Source: Platycnemis pennipes
Taxonomy: Eukaryota; Arthropoda; Insecta; Odonata; Platycnemididae
Assembly (NCBI GenBank): GCA_933228895.1
Contig: OW121854.1
Span: forward strand, 13,519,131 to 13,583,130
Reading direction: 5' to 3'
DNA length: 64,000 bases
Shown: one piece after another, positions 11,136-20,092 of the stretch
How the letters are laid out: each line of letters opens with the position of its first letter
How positions within the stretch are numbered: position 1 is the first letter of the stretch
Position numbers and translations under genes: made by a program
The notes under the pieces: generated by a model
The model's input: only the letters and a program-made list of their open reading frames with translations
Databases searched by the model: none
Told to the model about the DNA's origin: nothing

Positions 11136-11819
11136 TGTTTAAAGGGGATGTAATATATTTGTTCAAGGATGTGAAAATGGATCTAACAAAAGAATTTCAT
11201 CATGGTTCATTTAAACTTAGAATAATTTTTGTTATGCTTCTACTCATAACAGATATAGCAATCCATCATATGAGCTACCGATTAATTATGCTAACTCATC
11301 GTTTGAGTTTCCTGGAAAGAATCAAATGTCTATGCGTCGGTTGCCTCATTAAGTTTCCACGCCATAGAGAAACTGGCCGCTTGAGTAACAGGCACTCTAG
11401 CCTTCGACCACTGCTCTCGACTTAGCCATGTCAAATATTCCAACTTTTATTTCCTTTTTAGGCAGAACACACGTCTTTTTACGGCCCACTCTAGGATTTC
11501 ACTTCGCTTTCGAAACCTAAGGTACTCTTCTCCAACGGATCTCAAATACACACAGTTCGTGACATCTAGGCTGAGGAGAGGAATGGAAATCATCTTCCTT
11601 TCACTCTTGCGTCACGCGGGTCAACTCGTGGTTACATAATATTAATATACCATATGCTGGGAATTATGTTTTCACGGAATGGAATTTATGAACGCCAACT
11701 CATCATCCAGTTGCCATAATTAATGGTTGCGGGCTCATAAGTGATTATACCACGTTTTCCGTTAATTAACGTGATAACTTCAGCGAACCAAGTTTTAAGC
11801 TTAGTTATCAACTGATGAT
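11136..11819. other. Unassigned sequence within the array unit
   Basis: A plus frame of 98 codons at 11,129-11,425 has no recognisable domain. The remainder is AT-rich with no repeat I can place. Present in all three units. Confidence 0.4.
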
Positions 11820-12130
11820 GAGAAAGTCAAATGCGAAAAGAAGGGAAGAAAAAACAGCGATGTTACTTTTCACTAGTTAGGCCCAACCTTGAGTATGCAG
11901 CCAGTGTATGGGATCCTAATGAATTAGGGTTGATCAGAGATATAGACAGTGTGCAGCGTAGAACAGCTAAGTTCGTTAAATGATGTTACGATAGGTTGAG
12001 TAGTGTTTCAGAATTAATACAAGAATTAGGGAGGGAGTCAATATCAGAGCGTAGGTTAAGGTAGAGATTAAATCTATTAGAGAAATTTAAATCGGATAGC
12101 TTTACTGAAGATATTAGGCACGTATTATGT
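11820..12130 (+). pseudogene. Decayed LINE-B RT C-terminal fragment
   Basis: Reads LEYAASVWDPNELGLIRD, then VQRRTAKFVK, a stop, and further stops before a final LLEKFKSDSFTEDIRHVL. Clearly LINE-B but with several stop codons. Its last coding stretch (12,074-12,112) is repeated with one mismatch at 12,292-12,330, on the far side of the 150-bp block. Confidence 0.8.
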
Positions 12131-12138
12131 GCCTAAGC

Positions 12139-12291
12139 TTTGTTACATTTTTACTGTAGATTAAGGAAAAGTTGGGAGACATTCCTCTTTAGAAATAATT
12201 TGGTTTTCATGGAAGGTGGGAGCGAAGGGTCAGGAGTTTAACCTCCAACCGACAAGGCACATACTAACCATAAATGACTCCATTAGAGACT
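12139..12291 (-). repeat. 150-bp block shared with 32.87-33.02 kb, SINE-1-like body
   Basis: Read on the minus strand it contains TACTAACC-type lead, CCTTGTCGGTTGGAGGTTAAAC and CTGACCCTTCG. This resembles the ACGTTAAACC body of SINE-1, with one change. The block occurs again at 32,869-33,018 in the opposite orientation, next to the same LINE-B truncation point. Present in all three units. Confidence 0.65.
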
Positions 12292-12438
12292 CTATTAGAG
12301 AAATTTAAATCGGATAACTTTACTGAAGATGCTACGAACATATTAAAAACACCAGCGTATTATGCTAGATTCGATCAGATAAATAAGATTAGAGAGAGAG
12401 ATTGTCGTACTGATCGATTCAAAATGTCATTTTCCCCC
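12292..12438 (+). pseudogene. LINE-B C-terminal fragment
   Basis: LLEKFKSDNFTEDATNILKT, AYYARFDQINKIRERDCRTD and RFKMSF in one open frame. The LINE then breaks at the codons after SF, where a minus-strand LINE-B tail follows directly. Its 5' junction to the 150-bp block is identical to that at 32.87 kb. Confidence 0.82.
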
Positions 12439-12439
12439 A

Positions 12440-12545
12440 TCTACATCTACATCTACATCTACACGATACCCTGCAAGCCACCGCGAGGGTTGGTGACAGG
12501 GGGTGAAGATCACCAAGCATGCACTACTAACATGCAAAATAGGAT
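12440..12545 (-). repeat. LINE-B 3' terminus
   Basis: Four CATCTA units, then CACGATACCCTGCAAGCCAC and the GGGGGTGAAGATCACC block: the end of a LINE-B reading leftward. About 100 bp only. It abuts the plus-strand LINE-B fragment. Confidence 0.8.
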
Positions 12546-12592
12546 GGATGGATGACGTTGCATCGAGTGGGGGCCTTAAGCCCTTTTCATCT

Positions 12593-13562
12593 ACATCTAC
12601 ATCTACACGATAACCTGCAAGCCACCACGCGGGTGTGGGGCAGGGGGTAAAGATCACCAAGCACTACCGTCATGCAAACAAGCAACTATAGGGTCTCATG
12701 CAACTAGATTGTTAGTGTAAATAGTATTTAAGGGATTAATACATGCATCATGCACTACAGGCTACTCTAAAATATTTCCCCTACCTATCCCTTTCCTATG
12801 CTGCCTATTCTGTTCTCTTATAGTACGGGGGAAAAATGCCATTTTGAATCTATCTGTACGACAATCTATCTCTCTAATCTTATTTATCTGGTCGAATCTA
12901 GCATAATACGCTGGTGTTTTTAATATGTGCCTAACATCTTCAGTAAAGCTATCCGATTGAAATTTCTGCAATAGATTTAATCTGAACTTTAATCTACGCT
13001 CTGATAATGATTCCCACCCTAATTCTTGTATTAATTCTGATATACTACTCAACCTATCGTAACACCTTTTGACGAACCTAGCTGCTCTACGCTGCACACT
13101 GTCTAGTTCTCTCATCAAACCTAATTCATTAGGATCCCATACACTGGCTGCATACTCAAGGTGGGGCCTAACTAGTGAAAAGTAGCATCGCTCTTTTGTC
13201 TTCTCATCACATTTCCCAAGTACTCTTTTTATAAATCCTAGCTTTCTCTTCTCTCGGCCGCATATTTCCCTTATGTGTCTACCCCACGATAAATCTTTAG
13301 TGATTGTTACACCTAAATATCTTACGGTTTCAACGTTTTCGATCTTCGTGTTATTAATTCTATAGGATCGCTCTATCGAATTATTTCTCCTCCAAAAATT
13401 GATAGCTTCACACTTTTTAAGGTTGAGTTCTAACTGCCATTTGTCGCACCACTCTTGAATTGCATCTAAATCCTTGCTAAGTGATTTCGTGTCCTCTTCG
13501 TTTGATATACCCCTGTACACCACCGCATGGTCTGCAAAAAGTCTAAGGTTACTACTAACTAC
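12593..13562 (-). pseudogene. LINE-B reverse transcriptase (C-terminal half) with FADH active site, copy 1
   Basis: Longest coding stretch in the window: 280 codons open from 13,604 to 12,762 on the minus strand. The first about 13 codons (MLCCLFSSLIVRG) come from the inverted arm and are not LINE frame. Real LINE sequence begins VVSSNLRLFADH. The RT palm box FADD, which holds two catalytic aspartates in LINE RTs, reads FADH at residues 23-26: codon CAT at 13,527-13,529 where GAT would be expected. Then follow QLELNLKKCEAINFW, IRYLGVTI-like VRYLGVTITKDLSWGRHI, LVRPHLEYAASVWDPNE, VQRRAARFVKR and FKMAFFPRTI. The 3' UTR runs to the CATCTA tail at 12,593. N-terminal RT and endonuclease are absent. 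CR1/jockey-like by its C-terminus; the clade is not proven. Confidence 0.92.
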
Positions 13563-13565
13563 TAA

Positions 13566-13806
13566 CCCCCGTACAATAAGAGAAGAGAATAGGCAGCATA
13601 GCAAAGGGATAGGTAGGGGAAATATTTTAGAGTAGCCTGTAGTGCATGATGCATGTATTAATCCCTTAAATACTATTTACACTAACAATCTAGTTGCATG
13701 AGACCCTATAGTTGCTTGTTTTCATGTCGGTAGTGCATGCTTGGTGATCTTCACCCCCTGCCACACACCCTCGCGATGGCTTGCAGGGTATCGTGTAGAT
13801 GTGAAG
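13566..13806 (+). repeat. Inverted duplicate of the LINE-B 3' end
   Basis: Plus-strand LINE-B 3' end starting at CCCCCGTAC (the PRT codons) through the 3' UTR to GGGTATCGTGTAGATGTG. It is the near-perfect reverse complement of 12,593-12,831. The two arms flank about 734 bp of RT sequence and would form a large stem. Confidence 0.88.
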
Positions 13807-14311
13807 GGGAGGATCTAGACGCGGAACCGAGGGCAAGTGGTAAGTTCACCGGATTCTACGATGGGCGAGTATATTTGAAAAAAATAGGAAAATTAGCGTT
13901 ACCTGATATCTGGACGGCCACTTAATTATTTTATTTAACGACCTCGGTATGCGAATAACTTATAATTTTTTTAATCACTAACCGAAGCGGATGGCTTCTA
14001 TGAAGGAAAAATTTTCAACGGACAAGCTATTGGAAAGTTAATCAATTCCCACGCATGAATGATCGGGACTCGCCTGACCCGGACAACCAATCGGCGATCG
14101 CGAGGTAGGAACCAGGCTTTGGGCCCACGCGCAGGTTTGTGGGGCAACGCTTCCTTCGGCGTGGGAGGATGGCTCTCGAATGAGCGAACAAGGACCGACC
14201 TTCCGCAATTCAGGCATTCGGTTTCGATCTCTTCGGCCGAGCGCCGCGTGGGAGTGCCTGGAATCATTAAACCATTAGGCACCCGACTTGGAGAAAGCGG
14301 AGAGGATGACT
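13807..14311. other. Unassigned sequence within the array unit
   Basis: GC-richer around 14,060-14,300, with overlapping open frames on both strands that show no known domain. No repeat recognised. Confidence 0.35.
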
Positions 14312-14858
14312 AGACTTCTAACTGGTTCCTTTCATGAGCCTAACTCACTCCCTGAGCAATTCATCTACATCTACATAATACCCAGCAAGCCACCATAAAG
14401 GTGTGTGGCAGGCAGACTGCTAACTGGCTCCTTTCATGAGCCTAACTCACTCCCTGAGCAATTCATCTACATCTACATAATACCCAGCAAGCCACCATAA
14501 AGGTGTGTGGTAGGCAGACTTCTAACTGGTTCATTTCATGAGCCTAACTCACACCCTGAGCAATTCATCTACATCTACATAATACCCTGCAAGCCACCAT
14601 AAAGGTGTGTGGCAAGCAGACTGCTAACTGGTTCATTTCATGAGCCTAACTCACACCCTGAGCAATTCATCTACATCTACATAATACCCTGCAAGCCACC
14701 ATAAAGGTGTGTGGCAAGCAGACTGGTAACTGGTTCATTTCATGAGCCTAACTCACTCCCTGAGCAATTCAACTACATCTACATAATACCCTGCAGGCCA
14801 CTATAAAGGTGCGTGGTAGGCAGACTGCTAACTGGCTCCTTTCATGAGCCTAACTCAC
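14312..14858. repeat. 102-bp satellite, five units plus a partial sixth, copy 1
   Basis: Units start at 14,312, 14,414, 14,516, 14,618 and 14,720, with a sixth starting at 14,822, a period of exactly 102 bp. About half of each unit is the reverse complement of a LINE-A 3' terminus (CATCTACATCTACATAATAC, then CCACCATAAAGGTGTG). The other half (AGACTGCTAACTGG to CTGAGCAATT) is unrelated. Units differ by a few substitutions. The sixth is cut after CCTAACTCAC and resumes at 14,941 after an 80-bp insertion. Confidence 0.95.
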
Positions 14859-14875
14859 TTTTGAATTTCACTCAC

Positions 14876-14940
14876 TATTTTGAATTATGTTGTAGGCGTT
14901 ACAGAAGATACATTAAGAGTGGATGGTTAATCGAAGTGAC
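14876..14940 (+). repeat. 65-bp filler identical to LINE-C at 26,226-26,290
   Basis: TATTTTGAATTATGTTGTAG to TCGAAGTGAC matches 26,226-26,290 base for base. There the sequence encodes part of LINE-C (YFELCC..WLIEV). Here it sits inside the sixth satellite unit. Also at 20,110 and 25,344. Confidence 0.92.
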
Positions 14941-15212
14941 TCCCTGAGCAATTCATCTACACCTACATTCAAGCCCTGCAAGCCACCATAAAGGTGTGCG
15001 GCAACATGTGAATTCTACCAAACATACACATCATGCATTAAAAAAGATTGGATTTCATATTCTACTCTAAATTTCACTATTTAAAAAAGATAAAAATAGC
15101 AAAGCAAGCATGAAAAAAACATCCTGTCATTTGGGTGAGCTTTAAGTCCTCATACCAACATGCAACTACCTATGCTATCCATTGATACACTCGTATTGGA
15201 TATATTATCTCG
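14941..15212 (-). repeat. LINE-A 3' UTR
   Basis: Continues the interrupted satellite unit directly into a longer LINE-A 3' UTR (TGCATTAAAAAAGATTGG, AAGCATGAAAAAAACATCC, TTTAAGTCCTCATACCAAC), truncated near the end of the coding region. The satellite half-units were probably drawn from this LINE's own terminus. Confidence 0.85.
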
Positions 15213-15352
15213 GTGAAGACCTTAAGGGGCAAGGAAGAGACATTCTACAGGCAAGCATCATTTCGTAAAATATCTCATAGGTCATGCTCGGAAATGATTC
15301 ACCCCCTGCCACACGCTATCGAGATAGCCGAAGTGTAAATATATTACACAAA

Positions 15353-15450
15353 GTCTGCGTCTACGTAATACCATGCGAGCCACCGCGAGGGTGTATGGCA
15401 GGGGGTGAAGATCACCAAGCATGCACTACTTACATGCAACTATGCATTGT
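15353..15450 (-). repeat. LINE-B 3' terminus
   Basis: GTCTACGTAATACCATGCGAGCC and the GGCAGGGGGTGAAGATCACC block. About 95 bp only. A short plus-strand piece (15,298-15,318, ATTCACCCCCTGCCACACG) lies just left of it. Confidence 0.7.
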
Positions 15451-17823
15451 TATAACTTCATGGACACATGTTAAATATTAGGAGCATCATAAACACTCTG
15501 ACAGCTAACCCAATACTTCGAAAAATACAAGACCCCCTTGAATAATACCACTCTTTGCATTTTACTGCTAGGGTACCACCTACGTACAACTCTCTCACAA
15601 ATGGTTCACTCAACACAACCCTCAGTGCCATGAGATTTCGGAATTCGCCAACCTCTTCATATTGAGGAAGCTCCTCTCTTTTACATCCTTCACAACTTGC
15701 TCCATACATCTCCTACGAGGCGTGCCTTTTCCATTCATCCGTTCACTTTTCCCTCGACGATGGCCTTCATCAGGCCATCTTGTCTCGAGATATGTCGCTT
15801 CTTCTTTATAGAATTGTCAGCAGACTTCTCTTTTCTCCCACTCTTCTTAAGACTTCTTTGTTTGGCACTCGGTAGATCCATTTTCTCTTCATCGTTCTTC
15901 CGTAGCACCACGTGTCGAATTATTCCACCCTTTATTCCTTTAGTACTATATATATAATAACCATCAAGCGTTATGTTACTCAATTCATAAACATTTTTCC
16001 ATGTAGTAGCCTAGTTGCATGTCAGTGTACCTATTGTATTTTTGCTGAACTCCATCCCCTGCTACACACCCTCGCGGTGGCTTGGTACTATAGATGAATA
16101 ATGTCACATCTTGGGGTACAGAAAAGCATGCAAAAAACTGCGACAATGCATAGGCTTCTCCATCCACTTATCAGTTTCCATTCTTTTCCACATCAACGTC
16201 TCAACGGTCCACAATTTCCGTTTCTCCTCACCCCAAAATGACCAGGTTTCCGAGCCGAACGAAGTCATATTCCATATCAGGGTTGTCACTAATCTTTTCT
16301 CGTGTCCATAGCAAGAGGTACCTTCATTAATTCCCTCTTCTAAAGTAAATGCTCTTCTGCTCTTGAGAATGTTTAAAGGGGATGTAATATATTTGTTCAA
16401 GGATGTGAAAATGGATCTAACAAAAGAATTTCATCATGGTTCATTTAAACTTAGAATAATTTTTGTTATGCTTCTACTCATAACAGATATAGCAATCCAT
16501 CATATGAGCTACCGATTAATTATGCTAACTCATCGTTTGAGTTTCCTGGAAAGAATCAAATGTCTATGCGTCGGTTGCCTCATTAAGTTTCCACGCCATA
16601 GAGAAACTGGCCGCTTGAGTAACAGGCACTCTAGCCTTCGACCACTGCTCTCGACTTAGCCATGTCAAATATTCCAACTTTTATTTCCTTTTTAGGCAGA
16701 ACACACGTCTTTTTACGGCCCACTCTAGGATTTCACTTCGCTTTCGAAACCTAAGGTACTCTTCTCCAACGGATCTCAAATACACACAGTTCGTGACATC
16801 TAGGCTGAGGAGAGGAATGGAAATCATCTTCCTTTCACTCTTGCGTCACGCGGGTCAACTCGTGGTTACATAATATTAATATACCATATGCTGGGAATTA
16901 TGTTTTCACGGAATGGAATTTATGAACGCCAACTCATCATCCAGTTGCCATAATTAATGGTTGCGGGCTCATAAGTGATTATACCACGTTTTCCGTTAAT
17001 TAACGTGATAACTTCAGCGAACCAAGTTTTAAGCTTAGTTATCAACTGATGATGAGAAAGTCAAATGCGAAAAGAAGGGAAGAAAAAACAGCGATGTTAC
17101 TTTTCACTAGTTAGGCCCAACCTTGAGTATGCAGCCAGTGTATGGGATCCTAATGAATTAGGGTTGATCAGAGATATAGACAGTGTGCAGCGTAGAACAG
17201 CTAAGTTCGTTAAATGATGTTACGATAGGTTGAGTAGTGTTTCAGAATTAATACAAGAATTAGGGAGGGAGTCAATATCAGAGCGTAGGTTAAGGTAGAG
17301 ATTAAATCTATTAGAGAAATTTAAATCGGATAGCTTTACTGAAGATATTAGGCACGTATTATGTGCCTAAGCTTTGTTACATTTTTACTGTAGATTAAGG
17401 AAAAGTTGGGAGACATTCCTCTTTAGAAATAATTTGGTTTTCATGGAAGGTGGGAGCGAAGGGTCAGGAGTTTAACCTCCAACCGACAAGGCACATACTA
17501 ACCATAAATGACTCCATTAGAGACTCTATTAGAGAAATTTAAATCGGATAACTTTACTGAAGATGCTACGAACATATTAAAAACACCAGCGTATTATGCT
17601 AGATTCGATCAGATAAATAAGATTAGAGAGAGAGATTGTCGTACTGATCGATTCAAAATGTCATTTTCCCCCATCTACATCTACATCTACATCTACACGA
17701 TACCCTGCAAGCCACCGCGAGGGTTGGTGACAGGGGGTGAAGATCACCAAGCATGCACTACTAACATGCAAAATAGGATGGATGGATGACGTTGCATCGA
17801 GTGGGGGCCTTAAGCCCTTTTCA

Positions 17824-18796
17824 TCTACATCTACATCTACACGATAACCTGCAAGCCACCACGCGGGTGTGGGGCAGGGGGTAAAGATCACCAAGCACTA
17901 CCGTCATGCAAACAAGCAACTATAGGGTCTCATGCAACTAGATTGTTAGTGTAAATAGTATTTAAGGGATTAATACATGCATCATGCACTACAGGCTACT
18001 CTAAAATATTTCCCCTACCTATCCCTTTCCTATGCTGCCTATTCTGTTCTCTTATAGTACGGGGGAAAAATGCCATTTTGAATCTATCTGTACGACAATC
18101 TATCTCTCTAATCTTATTTATCTGGTCGAATCTAGCATAATACGCTGGTGTTTTTAATATGTGCCTAACATCTTCAGTAAAGCTATCCGATTGAAATTTC
18201 TGCAATAGATTTAATCTGAACTTTAATCTACGCTCTGATAATGATTCCCACCCTAATTCTTGTATTAATTCTGATATACTACTCAACCTATCGTAACACC
18301 TTTTGACGAACCTAGCTGCTCTACGCTGCACACTGTCTAGTTCTCTCATCAAACCTAATTCATTAGGATCCCATACACTGGCTGCATACTCAAGGTGGGG
18401 CCTAACTAGTGAAAAGTAGCATCGCTCTTTTGTCTTCTCATCACATTTCCCAAGTACTCTTTTTATAAATCCTAGCTTTCTCTTCTCTCGGCCGCATATT
18501 TCCCTTATGTGTCTACCCCACGATAAATCTTTAGTGATTGTTACACCTAAATATCTTACGGTTTCAACGTTTTCGATCTTCGTGTTATTAATTCTATAGG
18601 ATCGCTCTATCGAATTATTTCTCCTCCAAAAATTGATAGCTTCACACTTTTTAAGGTTGAGTTCTAACTGCCATTTGTCGCACCACTCTTGAATTGCATC
18701 TAAATCCTTGCTAAGTGATTTCGTGTCCTCTTCGTTTGATATACCCCTGTACACCACCGCATGGTCTGCAAAAAGTCTAAGGTTACTACTAACTAC
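17824..18796 (-). pseudogene. LINE-B reverse transcriptase with FADH, copy 2
   Basis: Identical to the copy-1 pseudogene, with the open frame 18,838-17,996 and the same FADH change. The substitution therefore predates the amplification. Confidence 0.92.
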
Positions 18797-19545
18797 TAAC
18801 CCCCGTACAATAAGAGAAGAGAATAGGCAGCATAGCAAAGGGATAGGTAGGGGAAATATTTTAGAGTAGCCTGTAGTGCATGATGCATGTATTAATCCCT
18901 TAAATACTATTTACACTAACAATCTAGTTGCATGAGACCCTATAGTTGCTTGTTTTCATGTCGGTAGTGCATGCTTGGTGATCTTCACCCCCTGCCACAC
19001 ACCCTCGCGATGGCTTGCAGGGTATCGTGTAGATGTGAAGGGGAGGATCTAGACGCGGAACCGAGGGCAAGTGGTAAGTTCACCGGATTCTACGATGGGC
19101 GAGTATATTTGAAAAAAATAGGAAAATTAGCGTTACCTGATATCTGGACGGCCACTTAATTATTTTATTTAACGACCTCGGTATGCGAATAACTTATAAT
19201 TTTTTTAATCACTAACCGAAGCGGATGGCTTCTATGAAGGAAAAATTTTCAACGGACAAGCTATTGGAAAGTTAATCAATTCCCACGCATGAATGATCGG
19301 GACTCGCCTGACCCGGACAACCAATCGGCGATCGCGAGGTAGGAACCAGGCTTTGGGCCCACGCGCAGGTTTGTGGGGCAACGCTTCCTTCGGCGTGGGA
19401 GGATGGCTCTCGAATGAGCGAACAAGGACCGACCTTCCGCAATTCAGGCATTCGGTTTCGATCTCTTCGGCCGAGCGCCGCGTGGGAGTGCCTGGAATCA
19501 TTAAACCATTAGGCACCCGACTTGGAGAAAGCGGAGAGGATGACT

Positions 19546-20092
19546 AGACTTCTAACTGGTTCCTTTCATGAGCCTAACTCACTCCCTGAGCAATTCATCT
19601 ACATCTACATAATACCCAGCAAGCCACCATAAAGGTGTGTGGCAGGCAGACTGCTAACTGGCTCCTTTCATGAGCCTAACTCACTCCCTGAGCAATTCAT
19701 CTACATCTACATAATACCCAGCAAGCCACCATAAAGGTGTGTGGTAGGCAGACTTCTAACTGGTTCATTTCATGAGCCTAACTCACACCCTGAGCAATTC
19801 ATCTACATCTACATAATACCCTGCAAGCCACCATAAAGGTGTGTGGCAAGCAGACTGCTAACTGGTTCATTTCATGAGCCTAACTCACACCCTGAGCAAT
19901 TCATCTACATCTACATAATACCCTGCAAGCCACCATAAAGGTGTGTGGCAAGCAGACTGGTAACTGGTTCATTTCATGAGCCTAACTCACTCCCTGAGCA
20001 ATTCAACTACATCTACATAATACCCTGCAGGCCACTATAAAGGTGCGTGGTAGGCAGACTGCTAACTGGCTCCTTTCATGAGCCTAACTCAC
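19546..20092. repeat. 102-bp satellite, copy 2
   Basis: Same five units and partial sixth as in copy 1. The unit-to-unit substitutions are preserved in order. Confidence 0.95.

Larger units (their letters stand above)
10413..15646. repeat. 5,234-bp tandem unit, copy 1 of 3
   Basis: Starts at GCCAACCTCTTC and ends at GGAATTC. The same sequence follows at 15,647 and 20,881. Every translated frame in copy 1 recurs unchanged at +5,234 and +10,468, and lines I compared directly were identical. Content in order: LINE-C (minus), LINE-B tail, LINE-C (minus), unassigned, decayed LINE-B, 150-bp block, LINE-B pieces, LINE-B RT pseudogene (minus), inverted LINE-B 3' end, unassigned, 102-bp satellite, 65-bp filler, LINE-A tail, LINE-B tail. 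Confidence 0.97.

Noticed and set aside
12427..12660. Frame encoding repeated VDVDVD residues
   Set aside because: This is the translated GATGTA tail of LINE-B, repeated because two tails are adjacent.
14312..14858. Evenly spaced 102-bp repeats as a CRISPR array
   Set aside because: Whole 102-bp units repeat with no unique spacers, the unit contains LINE sequence, and the context is eukaryotic.
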